Below are positions 44,801 to 52,819 of a stretch of DNA of 64,000 bases, in pieces. The stretch is taken from the NCBI GenBank assembly GCA_934633695.1, contig CAKTYT010000006.1, positions 1 through 64,000 on the forward strand, given 5' to 3'. Source of the stretch: an uncultured Clostridia bacterium (GTDB lineage: Bacteria; Bacillota; Clostridia; Christensenellales; CAG-138). The number at the start of each line of letters is the position of its first letter. Position 1 is the stretch's first letter. The notes beneath the pieces are model-generated. The model searched no databases, was not told the origin of the DNA, and was given only the letters and a program-made list of their open reading frames with translations. The translations under genes were made by a program, and so were the position numbers.

Positions 44801-45237
44801 TGAAGTTCATTCCCGTCCTTATCGCAGAGCGAGAGCAGAACCCCGCTGTCGGGAAGATTAAAGTTCGCAATCATCTTCCCCTCGCCGGGCTGTGTGCCCT
44901 CAATGCAGTAAATTATCATATAGCTTCCCGCATTGATGGCTGTTCTGTCGGGAAAAGTGAACGTAACGTTCTGAGACTTGTTGATGAGTTTATAACCGGA
45001 AAGGTCAATTTTTGAGCCGGTGGGGTTGTAAATCTCCAACCAATCGGGCGAGCCGTAGACCGAATCCGTCAATGACTTTGAGTTTGCACTGACGACCTCA
45101 GTTATAGTAAGTGTTTCGTTTTTAGCTGCACAACCTGCGACAGAAAACAAAGAAATAATAAGAGACAGCAATGCAACAAAAAGAATCAATTTCATCGCTG
45201 AAGAGGGTTTTTTAAAACCGGCGTTGAACTTTAACAT
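41818..45237 (-). CDS. Lipoprotein with four lamin-tail domains, chitobiase-like domain and CotH domain
   Basis: A 1139-residue surface lipoprotein. The signal peptide ends in FSVAGC (lipobox Cys about residue 37). Four lamin-tail (LTD) domains follow, each with the strand pattern (I/L)TEV ... DW(L/I/V)E(I/L)YN ... GxY(L/I/M)V(V/I): near residues 40, 190, 370 and 525. A short chitobiase-type beta domain (AVIRYTLDGSKPTASSPVYS) precedes a C-terminal CotH domain (FTAVYVNGKYWGLYDLKENM, then YAVKWRAIFFDSDFAL with the acidic DSD). CotH proteins are atypical protein kinases first known from spore coats. The start at 45237 was chosen to give a proper signal peptide; the frame is open for 22 more codons. 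Confidence 0.87.
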   Translation of the reverse strand: MLKFNAGFKKPSSAMKLILFVALLSLIISLFSVAGCAAKNETLTITEVVSANSKSLTDSVYGSPDWLEIYNPTGSKIDLSGYKLINKSQNVTFTFPDRTAINAGSYMIIYCIEGTQPGEGKMIANFNLPDSGVLLSLCDKDGNELQALSVPALNLDISYAARRNGKFGFTASPTAGAANNDSAIYNTIEEARANVSISDGLCLTEVMRGDEGWVEIYNPTGKQIDLHNFYLTDNKEKTDKWHFPSCKLNAGEYAVVYLMGSTYTGEKTREDDGTGIPSFNADFKLSSQENMICLYNGYGSLKDEIVFDVAMPNTISAVHTNLGIAYTAFPTKGFENSEKTFSSIEWKPMDDTDAIRITEVLPDNKFGITDKDGERHDWVEIYNFSNQPVSLLGYYLSDNSANPDKWAFPDVTLGSGEYLVVFLSKKDITSGDELHASFGLSAKDEGIFLSSYDGMRMDAIYIPEELHSNVSIGRDEGGKILYYALPTPGAANTTVGFTDYMGVGGFNPSSCYISETCSVQTPRSGLLDWIELYNGSAETITLTGWHISDDDMNLALYDLSHITIPAGGYAVVECSSDILDQKPSIAPFSLSPAGETLILTDGTGCIVDVFETGTNKLGITSGRVNFTENGERVYFTSATKGSKNAETYYMSYAATPVFSNTDMYHADPFSLEISAKNADAVIRYTLDGSKPTASSPVYSGALNISSNTVVRAATFVDGVMPSDVVTFTYIFDEPHSIPVICLAMDESDFAEVYAVSKPFVPVVERECYVQFFEANGQLGTQSAAGVRVSGAGTRAYKQKSLGIYFRSGYGQKEITYPFFGENYYKTFYSLVLRNAGQDYSKSRIRDSFASKAMLGMNLDTSESRFTAVYVNGKYWGLYDLKENMNKDFLATHFGVDTDLVNIVKRNTMELQGSNADFIRVRAFAAHFDEFGGNSYVIPMTDDRYEQFKQWVDVESFMDYLIARSYLSDFDMFNQKYWRTTDYAVKWRAIFFDSDFALSSAEGNVLSNYFNVHGVPSANGSLSQMDIYCGLNSNESWRHDFIVRYIYIMKYHLTAERLTALLDSMVAEMDTEMDRHIARWGIPASRAVWEAEITKLRNAVIARPEIAAAQLRNFYGISEETYRQYEAEADKFYEEHGGLS

Positions 45238-45294
45238 TGTTTTTATCCTCTCGGAAGTATTCGGCAGAAGAGGCAACCCTTTCCACCAATGCCT

Positions 45295-45322
45295 ATTATA
45301 CACACAATTACGAAAAAATCAA
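45295..45322 (-). promoter_or_regulatory. Promoter for the CotH lipoprotein gene
   Basis: On the minus strand: TTGATT (45322-45317), 16-bp spacer, perfect TATAAT (45300-45295), about 60 bp before the start codon. A DnaA-box-like TTATACACA overlaps the -10. Confidence 0.65.
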
Positions 45323-45481
45323 GGGCTTGAGGGATCTTTGAATACCAACGAAGACAAAGAGACAGGTTACAAAAGAACTTCCGATAAAAGGCAGAAAATG
45401 AAAAACTTTCTATGACCACTATATCTTGTGCTTCGAACATACAGCAACCACAAGGCATGAAAAATAATTTTGTTAATGCCC

Positions 45482-45510
45482 TTGCGAAAATTCAATTATT
45501 TTGGTATCAT
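45482..45510 (+). promoter_or_regulatory. Promoter for dnaA
   Basis: TTGCGA (45482-45487), 17-bp spacer, TATCAT (45505-45510); leader of about 200 nt with a 7-bp perfect hairpin at 45623-45640. Confidence 0.6.
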
Positions 45511-45718
45511 TATATTCCCATCCATATGAAACGGTTGATTCTGCCGGGCTACGTCTTTATTAAACGCACCCATCGGTCCTACCGGTTTTATCCGGACGGA
45601 GTATTGAAAAGCGGGAACTTGAGCGAAAGTCTCCTTTCGCGTTGTTTTGCGGTGCTTGAAATCTCTTCTTTTGAACAATGGTTTGGGAAATTTTTAGGCA
45701 AAAATCGGAGGTGCGAAT

Positions 45719-47095
45719 TTGTTATCCGCTGTAATCATTTGGGAGAAAGCCCTGGAAATTCTGAAAACGGAAATGACCGGTGTCAGCTATAAACTCTGGG
45801 TCGAAAATCTTACGCCCGTAAAGGTGGATGATGATCTCGTTCTGGAGCTCATGCTGCCCGATACGCACCCTGCCGAGCAGGATGTGCAAGCATCATCGCT
45901 TGAAAACATTTACAGACGTATCATAGTGCGCGCTGTTTCCCGTGCCGCAGGCGAAAAAATGGACGTAAGGTTCGTTCCGTATCAGTCTGAAGAGGAAAAA
46001 GCAAGGTGCGTCAGAGAAGAACCCGCAGTCCAGGAGGAGATGGTTCCATCCGTTCCCGTGACAGAATGTCCGACATTGATGACAAAATACACTTTCGATA
46101 ATTTCGTTACGGGTGAATCTAACCGATTTGCGAGTGCAGCTGCCCTTGCCGTTGCCGAAAATCCGTCGCAGGCATACAATCCGCTTTACATTTATGGCGG
46201 CGTAGGTCTTGGCAAAACTCACCTTATTCATGCAATCGGAAACTACATTCACGAGACACATCCTGATTACAAAATTCTTTATGTGACTAGTGAAACCTTT
46301 ACTAACGATGTTATTACAGCAGTTGCAAACAACCGAAGGGAAGAGCTTAGGGACAAGTACCGAACGCTTGATGTTTTTATCGTTGACGATATTCAATTTA
46401 TCGGCGGCAAGCAGTCAACCGAATCCGAATTCTTCAATGTGTTTAATCATTTGAGAGATTCGGATAAGCAGATCATCATCACTTCGGATCAACCGCCGGA
46501 GAGCATTTCTCTGCTCACTCAGAGATTGAAAACAAGGTTCAGTTGGGGTTTGGTTTCCGACATAAAGGAGCCGGATTTTGAAACACGTGTAGCGATTCTG
46601 CGTAAGCATGTCATGGAAGATCATCTCGACGTCAACGAAGATGTCTTGAAAATTATTGCCGAGCGTGTTACGGGAAATGTACGAAGCCTTGAAGGAAGCC
46701 TGACGAAAATTGTTGCGTATGCAAAATTTATTAAAAAGCCCGTTACTGTTTCCTTAACTGAGAGTATGCTGAAAGATTTTGTGAATACGGACGGCAGCAA
46801 GCGGCCCGTGACGCTCGATACCATTCGTCAGGTCATTTGCGACTATTTCAGTGTTACGGTCGCAGAGCTCTGTTCATCACGCCGCGAACAGCGTATATCA
46901 CACCCTAGGCAAATCGCCATGTATCTCTCAAGGATGATTCTCAATGCGTCGTTCCCTGAAATCGGCAGCTTTTATGGGGACAGGCATTATTCGACCGTCA
47001 TGCACGGATACGAGCAGATCGAAAAGAAGCTTGAGGTTGACCAGAAGCTCAAGGATGTTGTTGACGATTTGACTGAGAAAATTAACAATAACTGA
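45719..47095 (+). CDS. dnaA: Chromosomal replication initiator DnaA (or paralogue)
   Basis: A 458-residue DnaA with all four domains. Domain I is present ([25 protein letters not shown], split here as the start of the protein). The AAA+ domain has Walker [11 protein letters not shown] (about 157-166) and Walker [14 protein letters not shown]. Domain IV has [13 protein letters not shown] and, where DnaA proteins nearly always read GxRDHTTVxHA, the variant [14 protein letters not shown] at 45719 is the likely start, with GGAGGTG five bases upstream. pyrR follows, not dnaN, recF or gyrB. It may be the housekeeping DnaA in a rearranged locus, or a second copy with altered DNA preference. Confidence 0.92.
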   Translation: MLSAVIIWEKALEILKTEMTGVSYKLWVENLTPVKVDDDLVLELMLPDTHPAEQDVQASSLENIYRRIIVRAVSRAAGEKMDVRFVPYQSEEEKARCVREEPAVQEEMVPSVPVTECPTLMTKYTFDNFVTGESNRFASAAALAVAENPSQAYNPLYIYGGVGLGKTHLIHAIGNYIHETHPDYKILYVTSETFTNDVITAVANNRREELRDKYRTLDVFIVDDIQFIGGKQSTESEFFNVFNHLRDSDKQIIITSDQPPESISLLTQRLKTRFSWGLVSDIKEPDFETRVAILRKHVMEDHLDVNEDVLKIIAERVTGNVRSLEGSLTKIVAYAKFIKKPVTVSLTESMLKDFVNTDGSKRPVTLDTIRQVICDYFSVTVAELCSSRREQRISHPRQIAMYLSRMILNASFPEIGSFYGDRHYSTVMHGYEQIEKKLEVDQKLKDVVDDLTEKINNN

Positions 47096-47117
47096 ATTTG
47101 CAGTTGGCGGAGTGGTT

Positions 47118-47657
47118 ATGCGTTTTAAATCAAAAATATTGACGGAAGAGGATATGAACCGCACACTCGTTCGTATTTCGCATCAGATTATCGAGCGGAA
47201 TCATGGGACGGATGATCTCTGCCTGATTGGCATAAAGACACGGGGTTTGCCTCTTGCAAAGCGGATAGCTGCAAATATCGAACGGCTCTACGGTGAAAAG
47301 CTTCCCGTCGGTGAACTTGATATCACTCTTTATCGTGATGATTTGACTCAGGAGAGAATCGAGCCTGAGATTTACGGAAACGATATTCCTTTTTCAATAG
47401 TCGGCAAAACGGTCGTGTTGGTAGATGATGTGATTTTTACCTGCCGCACGGCACGAGCCGCTCTGGACGCAGTTATAAATATCGGAAGACCGGCAAGAAT
47501 ACAGCTTGCAGTTCTCATAGACAGGGGGCATTCGGAGCTTCCCATAAGACCGAATTTTGTCGGCAAAAACATTCCAACTTCTCTCGATGAAATAATCAGT
47601 GTAAAGCTCGCAGAAACGGATGGGGAAACGAGCGTTTCAATATTGACAAGAGATTGA
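47118..47657 (+). CDS. pyrR: PyrR bifunctional pyrimidine regulator / uracil phosphoribosyltransferase
   Basis: A 179-residue type I phosphoribosyltransferase of the PyrR family. Typical segments: [48 protein letters not shown], the PRPP loop [20 protein letters not shown] and [19 protein letters not shown]. PyrR binds pyr mRNA and represses by attenuation in Firmicutes, and converts uracil plus PRPP to UMP. The loop normally reads T-G-R-T; here Cys109 replaces the Gly. No pyr biosynthetic genes are adjacent. Start at 47118 (GGCGGAG five bases upstream), 22 bp after dnaA. A terminator follows. Confidence 0.9.
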   Translation: MRFKSKILTEEDMNRTLVRISHQIIERNHGTDDLCLIGIKTRGLPLAKRIAANIERLYGEKLPVGELDITLYRDDLTQERIEPEIYGNDIPFSIVGKTVVLVDDVIFTCRTARAALDAVINIGRPARIQLAVLIDRGHSELPIRPNFVGKNIPTSLDEIISVKLAETDGETSVSILTRD

Positions 47658-47686
47658 AAAAAGTTTCGCATAGATTATTGCAGGAT

Positions 47687-47708
47687 GCAGCGATGAGCTG
47701 CTTTTTTT
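47687..47708 (+). terminator. Intrinsic terminator after pyrR
   Basis: GCAGC (47687-47691), loop GATGA, GCTGC (47697-47701), then TTTTTTT. Located 30 bp past the pyrR stop. Confidence 0.85.
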
Positions 47709-47794
47709 CAACTTGATCGGGCTATTAAATTCAGACGGCAAATTTAAATAAAAATACCCCGCGCTGAGAAGCACGGAGACATTTTAAACGAGAG

Positions 47795-48292
47795 CTACAG
47801 CCCGAACACAAGGTCGTCGCCATCCATTTCATCCAGCTTTTTAAAACCCAACGACATATACAGTGCCTGTGCCTTCGTGTTGGACATTTCTGTGGACAGC
47901 TTAATTTGCTTGTCGTGTGCAGCCGATTTCAAAATACAGACCGCAAGTCGGGCGGCATTTTTGCCGTAGCCCTTTCCTTGATGCCTGATGTCAATATAAT
48001 AACTCCATGAATAGGCATTTCCTCCCCAAATGCACCAGTCGTTTAAGTTGATAAAGCCGAGGGGTTCATCTTGCTCATTATAAATGATGCACGGGTAATT
48101 TTCTTCCCTGAAAAGATACGCTCTTCCGATAGAGAACCATGTGGGATTGACAAGTTCCTTTTGCTCATCAGTCAGTTTGCAGTCGCATGTTGCGTAAATG
48201 AAATTATCTTCAGTTAAAATCGGTTTTATTTTCACGCATTCATTCCGCCAGTATTCGGCAGGGAGTTTTTCCAAGTCAGAACGCAATGACAA
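47795..48292 (-). CDS. GNAT-family N-acetyltransferase
   Basis: A 165-residue GNAT. The acetyl-CoA pyrophosphate loop is DIRHQGKGYGKNAARLAVC (about 102-120), preceded by YSWSYYI and followed by LSTEMSNTKAQALYMSLGFK, the usual motif B. It resembles aminoglycoside- or spermidine-type acetyltransferases, but the substrate cannot be read from sequence. The start is probably the TTG at 48292, with AGGAGGTG six bases upstream. A second, unrelated GNAT gene lies 116 bp upstream on the same strand. Confidence 0.82.
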   Translation of the reverse strand: MSLRSDLEKLPAEYWRNECVKIKPILTEDNFIYATCDCKLTDEQKELVNPTWFSIGRAYLFREENYPCIIYNEQDEPLGFINLNDWCIWGGNAYSWSYYIDIRHQGKGYGKNAARLAVCILKSAAHDKQIKLSTEMSNTKAQALYMSLGFKKLDEMDGDDLVFGL

Positions 48293-48408
48293 AAAAACAC
48301 CTCCTTGTGTTCAGTTGGTTCAGATTCCGCAGTATTAAATACCCGAAAAAAGTACAGGGACATTTGCGGCGTACAGTCACAAGCCGTACTGTGTGCAGTT
48401 GCACCTCT

Positions 48409-48954
48409 TTAAAGCGTTTTCCACATATAGATGGCTTTTCTTGATGACCCGTCTTTGAGTTTAAATGCATTCGGGTGTTCTGCCATGATCTCAAAGCCCA
48501 TCTTTCTATAAAGCGAAAAGCCCCTCTCGTTGCCCTCAATCATTTCAAGCTCAAGTTGTTCTATCCCCTTTTGCCTTGCAGCAAGCTCCATTTCTTTGAA
48601 CATTGCACTGCCGATACCGAGACCCCAGAATTCTTTCAACAGTCCTATCATGACGGCTGCACGGTGACGAACCTTCATTCCACCGAGAAAAACAATCTGA
48701 CAGTTTCCTGCAAGCCTGCCGTCAACCGTACAGACAATCATCATGTTCTGCGGTGAATTAAGGATGTTTTTGATGTAAGCTTCTTCGCTTTCGATCGTGT
48801 ATGAAAGCTCTTCCGGGTATGAGGCAAGAAATTCGGTTTCACCGGTTGCACTGGTGAGGTAGTCAAGCATTTCACGTGCATCGGAAAGCTCCGGGGAACG
48901 TAAAACGGCATTTCTTCCGTCTTTGAGTATTATGCTCTTTTGGTTGTAAATCAT
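48409..48954 (-). CDS. GNAT-family N-acetyltransferase (RimI/PhnO-like)
   Basis: A 181-residue GNAT with the acetyl-CoA loop LKEFWGLGIGSAMFKEMEL (about 112-130), the strand pattern MMIVCTVDGRLAGNCQIVFL before it and RGFSLYRKMGFEIMAEHP after it. Family resemblance is to small acetyltransferases acting on protein termini or small amines; no closer call is possible. AAGGAG precedes the ATG. It lies 29 bp after the membrane-flavodoxin gene and could be co-transcribed with it. Confidence 0.82.
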   Translation of the reverse strand: MIYNQKSIILKDGRNAVLRSPELSDAREMLDYLTSATGETEFLASYPEELSYTIESEEAYIKNILNSPQNMMIVCTVDGRLAGNCQIVFLGGMKVRHRAAVMIGLLKEFWGLGIGSAMFKEMELAARQKGIEQLELEMIEGNERGFSLYRKMGFEIMAEHPNAFKLKDGSSRKAIYMWKTL

Positions 48955-48983
48955 TGCAAGCTCCTTTCAAATTGTTGGAATAT

Positions 48984-49922
48984 TCAGCGTTTGGTGTGGC
49001 GGTAAACTTCTTTCATTTTTCCGAACCGGCAGCGTATGCTGCGAAAAGCGGTTCTGTTTATGCTAAGCAGCCTATCGGCTTCATCTGCGGCGTTTTCATA
49101 TCGTGCATCATTGAAGTGAAGCAATACATAATCAACTTCTTTAATTTTGCCAGATGCCTGCACACAGAATTCTCTGATCGGAGAACAAAGTGTGAATACC
49201 CAGATAGGTGAGCAAATTGTAACATGCTCATACTTTTCAAGGTCGATGGAAATGGGCTCGATCGGCATTGGCCAACGATGCATACCGAACCTTCCGCACC
49301 ACCAAAAACCCAAGGTTCCATCCGTTCTCTCAGTTGAACGAACACGATAGATGTCAGCTCCGCAGTTGTTTGCAGTTTCGTATGCCGTTTTTTCAACATA
49401 GCCCATACGCGAAAAGTAAACGACGAGCCTTTTCGGGTTCCTGCCTATATCAGGGTAATCAGCTTCGTTCACCAAAAAGCTTTCCTGCCTGAAAAATACA
49501 TAGGCAGCATACCCGGCTGCGGCTTGCAGTAGACCGAAGATAAAGAACGCAGTTGACATGAAATTTAACGGGAACATATAAAACTGAATGCATATCCACA
49601 GCATGAGCGTTACTCCGAAAAGACCGCCGAGAATAACGCCGGCTTTTTTACGCAAAATAAGTAGAATACCCGCAGTAAGATTGGTAAGCCCGTTCACAAT
49701 GAGCAGGGCTATTCCCGAAAATAAGAGGTCTTGAAAGACGACCTCCGCAAACGGCAGTTTTTGAAAATACGGAAGCATTGCATCCATGCCCATAATATGC
49801 CCGCTTGGGTCGATGAGCATTGCGGCAGACCCTGCGACTGCTCCGATACCGAAAAAAAATGTCCAGAAGATTAAGATCTTTCGTGCAATATCAAATCGTG
49901 ATTTCCCTTTTGTTGTTTTCAT
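48984..49922 (-). CDS. Membrane protein fused to a flavodoxin-like domain
   Basis: A 312-residue two-part protein. Residues about 13-145 hold four membrane helices (ILIFWTFFFGIGAVAGSAAM, LLFSGIALLIVNGLTNL, GGLFGVTLMLWICIQFYM, FIFGLLQAAAGYAAYVFF). From about residue 163 a flavodoxin-like fold starts with KRLVVYFSRMGYVEKTAYET, the FMN phosphate-loop position (normally T/S-x-T-G-x-T/S), and continues with YEHVTICSPIWVFTLCSPIR, the flavin-stacking strand. The phosphate loop is altered (SRMGYVEK), so FMN binding is uncertain. The fusion suggests membrane-linked electron transfer or a degenerate sensor. Function unknown. Confidence 0.7.
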   Translation of the reverse strand: MKTTKGKSRFDIARKILIFWTFFFGIGAVAGSAAMLIDPSGHIMGMDAMLPYFQKLPFAEVVFQDLLFSGIALLIVNGLTNLTAGILLILRKKAGVILGGLFGVTLMLWICIQFYMFPLNFMSTAFFIFGLLQAAAGYAAYVFFRQESFLVNEADYPDIGRNPKRLVVYFSRMGYVEKTAYETANNCGADIYRVRSTERTDGTLGFWWCGRFGMHRWPMPIEPISIDLEKYEHVTICSPIWVFTLCSPIREFCVQASGKIKEVDYVLLHFNDARYENAADEADRLLSINRTAFRSIRCRFGKMKEVYRHTKR

Positions 49923-50037
49923 AACGCCTCCATTTGGTAAAGCAAACGGCGGCGAAGTAAGCTTGAAAATCTTAACTGCCGCAGCCGCTGTAAACAGATA
50001 TATGGTTGCTTTGAATCAAGCAGGCACCGGATTTTAC

Positions 50038-51450
50038 CTAAACATTAATGCAGACAGCTTCCTCATTTGCTTCGCCGACGTTTATTGAAGCTACAAATTC
50101 CTCAACCTGATGCGGACAGCGTCCGATGAAGTCAGAGGGATTCATCACCGCCATGATTTCATCCTTTGAGAGAGGAAATTCATCATCGTTTGCAAGTCGG
50201 TCGAGCAGATCACAGCTGAGACCTTCTTTCATGCGTGCGGTTGCTTCCATGGAATTTCTGCGAATGACTTCGTGAAGCACTTGACGGTCACCGCCCTTTT
50301 TTACTGCACTCATGAGCAGATTTTCCGTTGCAATGAAGGGAAGGTATTCATAGACGGTGCGTTCGACGATTTTTTCGTTGACGTGAATGCCGGAGGTGAC
50401 GTTCCGCATCAGTCTCAGCACGGCATCGCAGGCGAGAAAGCCCTCGGGAAGGGAGATGCGCCTGTTTGCAGAGTCGTCTAGAGTACGCTCAAACCATTGA
50501 GTAGAAGCCGTCATGGGGGCATTAAGTGCATCCGCAATGATGTAGCGTGAAAGAGAGCAGATCCTTTCACAACGCATGGGGTTGCGTTTGTATGCCATGG
50601 CGGAAGAGCCGACCTGACTCTTCTCAAAAGGTTCTTCGACCTGTCTCAAATGTTGAAGGAGACGCATGTCATTTGCGAATCTGTAGGCACTTTGTCCGAT
50701 TGCACTGAGAACATTCAGTATTCTGCTGTCGTACTTTCTCGGATAGGTCTGTCCTGCAACCGGGAACATTGAGGAAAAGCCGCATTCTTCGGCAATGAGC
50801 GTGCTTAGCTCCTTGACTTTTTCCTCATCGCCGTCAAATAGGGAGAGAAAGCTTGCATCCGTACCGGTCGTACCCCTGCATCCGTGGAAATGGAGATTGT
50901 CGATAACAAAATCGAGTTCTTCAAGGTCGAGAAGAAGGTCCTGTATCCAAAGACAGGCTCTTTTACCGACAGTAACCAGCTGTGCAGGCTGGAAGTGAGT
51001 ATAGCCAAGGGTGGGCATTGAGCGGTATTCCATTGCAAAGCTGCAGAGTGCCTTAATGATGGCAGCAAGTTCACCGCGAATGTAGTTTAATGCATCACGG
51101 TAAATCATAAGATCGGCATTGTCTGTGACGTAGCAGCTGGTTGCACCGAGGTGAATGATGCCCACCGCCTCAGGACAACTTTGACCGTAGACATGGATAT
51201 GAGCCATAACGTCGTGTCGAAGCATCTTTTCTTTCTCTGCAACGGCAGCGTAATCGATTTCATCGTCAACATGTGCTTCAAGCTCATCGACCTGCTCCTG
51301 TGTTACGGGCAGACCGAGCCTGTGCTGGGCACGGGCGAGTGCGACCCAGAGCTTTCGCCACGTTCTGTACCTGTTGTCGGGCGAAAAAAGTCTGAGCATG
51401 AAGTCTGAGGCATAGCGTGATGAAAGGGGGCTTTCATAATAAGGCTTCAT
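50038..51450 (-). CDS. purB: Adenylosuccinate lyase
   Basis: A 470-residue fumarase/aspartase-superfamily lyase. The superfamily signature is SSAMAYKRNPMRCERICSLS (about 285-304), with the catalytic Ser in its flexible loop; HDVMAHIHVYGQSCPEAVGI and GATSCYVTDNADLM and TLGYTHFQPAQLVTVGK supply the catalytic His residues. It acts twice in purine synthesis: SAICAR to AICAR, and adenylosuccinate to AMP. It lies 34 bp after purA on the same strand, so purA-purB form a unit for AMP synthesis, separate from the IMP operon. Confidence 0.95.
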   Translation of the reverse strand: MKPYYESPLSSRYASDFMLRLFSPDNRYRTWRKLWVALARAQHRLGLPVTQEQVDELEAHVDDEIDYAAVAEKEKMLRHDVMAHIHVYGQSCPEAVGIIHLGATSCYVTDNADLMIYRDALNYIRGELAAIIKALCSFAMEYRSMPTLGYTHFQPAQLVTVGKRACLWIQDLLLDLEELDFVIDNLHFHGCRGTTGTDASFLSLFDGDEEKVKELSTLIAEECGFSSMFPVAGQTYPRKYDSRILNVLSAIGQSAYRFANDMRLLQHLRQVEEPFEKSQVGSSAMAYKRNPMRCERICSLSRYIIADALNAPMTASTQWFERTLDDSANRRISLPEGFLACDAVLRLMRNVTSGIHVNEKIVERTVYEYLPFIATENLLMSAVKKGGDRQVLHEVIRRNSMEATARMKEGLSCDLLDRLANDDEFPLSKDEIMAVMNPSDFIGRCPHQVEEFVASINVGEANEEAVCINV

Positions 51451-51484
51451 TGTGTTTTCTCCTGTCTATTTGATGAAGTTCTGC

Positions 51485-52759
51485 TCAGCGAATAATGATC
51501 TCATCTCTGCCGGGACCGACCGAGACATAGCTTATGCGGCAGCCGATCTCCTTCTCAACGAACTCGACGTAGTTGCGTGTTTCGATGGGAAGCTCATCGT
51601 ATTTGCGGATCTTTGATATGTCACAGCCCCAACCGGGGAGCGTCTCGTATATGGGCTTTGCACGGTTCAGCTTGGATGGGAAGGGGAAGTTGCGGGTGAC
51701 CTCTCCGTCAACCTCGTATGCGGTGCAGACCGGAATTTCAGTCATGTAAGACATAACATCGAGCTTAGTCAGTGCAATTTCAGTTGCACCCTGCATGAGT
51801 GTGCCGTACCTTGTCGCAACAAGGTCAATGGGTCCAACTCTGCGGGGTCTTCCAGTTGCTGCCCCGTATTCGCCGCCCTCCTGCCTGAGTTTTTCGGCTT
51901 CTTCGCCGAACCATTCCGCAGTGAAGGGTCCTTCGCCGACACAGGTGGAGTACGCCTTGACAATGCCGATAACTCTTGAAACAGGCAGACCCGGAGTTCC
52001 TGATCCGATGGGAGCGTATGCGGCGAGCGGAGAAGATGAAGAGGTGTAGGGATAAATACCGAAATCGATGTCGCGAAGAACGCCGAGCTGTGCCTCGTAG
52101 AGAATTTTTTTGCCTTCGTTTGCGGCATTGAGCAGATAATAGCCTGTTTCACCGATGTAGGCCTTGAGTTTTTCGCCGTAGGTATCGAGGTACTCGATCA
52201 TGCTTTCAAGCGAGAAGGGTTCGCCGCCGTAAACACCTGTTATCTGAAGGTTTTTGTATTCAAGAACGTCTTTGAGATGCTCAATCATGTATTCCCTGTC
52301 GAGCAGCTCGCCCATCATAATGCCCTTTTTCATGTATTTATCGCCGTAAACAGGGGCTATGCCGCGTTTGGTTGAGCCGTAAGGTTTGTCGGAAAGACGT
52401 GCTTCCTCAAGACCGTCGAGTGCGACATGGTAGGGCATGACGATGATCGCCCTCGAACTTATCATTAGGTTTTCGGGAGAAATGTGGATTCCGGCACTGC
52501 GGAGCTTTTCAATTTCACCGCAGAGATGACGTATGTCAATAACGGTCCCGTTGCCGAGAATATTCATCTTCTCGCGGCGGAAAATACCTGAAGGGAGAAG
52601 ATTGAGAGCAAATTTGCCGTATTCGTTGACAATGGTATGGCCGGCATTGTTGCCGCCCTGATACCTTATGATGATATCATAATCCTCGGCGATAAGGTCC
52701 ACCATTCGGCCTTTGCCTTCATCGCCCCAATTGATACCGACTATTGCACAAGTTTCCAT
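51485..52759 (-). CDS. purA: Adenylosuccinate synthetase
   Basis: A 424-residue GTP-dependent ligase. The phosphate-binding loop GINWGDEGKGRMVDL (about 8-22) includes the catalytic Asp; RYQGGNNAGHTIV carries the catalytic His. The adenylosuccinate signature region PYGSTKRGIAPVYGDKYMKK is intact. It converts IMP plus aspartate to adenylosuccinate. The start ATG is preceded by GAAAGAGGAC. A terminator-like hairpin lies in its leader, suggesting attenuation. Confidence 0.95.
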   Translation of the reverse strand: METCAIVGINWGDEGKGRMVDLIAEDYDIIIRYQGGNNAGHTIVNEYGKFALNLLPSGIFRREKMNILGNGTVIDIRHLCGEIEKLRSAGIHISPENLMISSRAIIVMPYHVALDGLEEARLSDKPYGSTKRGIAPVYGDKYMKKGIMMGELLDREYMIEHLKDVLEYKNLQITGVYGGEPFSLESMIEYLDTYGEKLKAYIGETGYYLLNAANEGKKILYEAQLGVLRDIDFGIYPYTSSSSPLAAYAPIGSGTPGLPVSRVIGIVKAYSTCVGEGPFTAEWFGEEAEKLRQEGGEYGAATGRPRRVGPIDLVATRYGTLMQGATEIALTKLDVMSYMTEIPVCTAYEVDGEVTRNFPFPSKLNRAKPIYETLPGWGCDISKIRKYDELPIETRNYVEFVEKEIGCRISYVSVGPGRDEIIIR

Positions 52760-52781
52760 TACTAAAGTCCTCTTTCTCAGT

Positions 52782-52819
52782 TAATAAAAAAGTATAAGCT
52801 GCACCTTTACGGGTACAGC
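52782..52819 (-). terminator. Terminator-like hairpin in the purA leader (candidate attenuator)
   Basis: On the minus strand GCTGTACC (52819-52812) pairs with GGTGCAGC (52805-52798) around a 6-nt loop; the sequence after it is TTATACTTTTTTATT, a U-tract. It sits 23-60 bp before the purA start. No gene lies upstream that it could terminate, so it probably regulates purA-purB. A further small repeat TCACC/GGTGA lies at about 52892-52912. Confidence 0.6.

Larger units (their letters stand above)
45238..45718. other. Intergenic region between CotH lipoprotein gene and dnaA
   Basis: 481 bp without a convincing gene. It contains divergent promoters (45295-45322 minus, 45482-45510 plus), one perfect DnaA-box match TTATACACA (45296-45304) overlapping the -10 of the minus promoter, three TTATCC hexamers (45243, 45588, 45722), and a hairpin GCGAAAG/CTTTCGC (45623-45640) in the dnaA leader followed by GTTGTTTTG. 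A full origin with clustered boxes is not evident. Confidence 0.5.

Noticed and set aside
45238..45718. Chromosomal origin of replication
   Set aside because: Only one exact DnaA box is visible and it overlaps a promoter; there is no cluster of boxes, no dnaN, and the highly expressed ribosomal operon on the left would face the fork.
45412..45792. 126-codon plus-strand frame overlapping the start of dnaA
   Set aside because: It would overlap dnaA by 74 bp, spans the dnaA promoter, has no ribosome site and no family resemblance.
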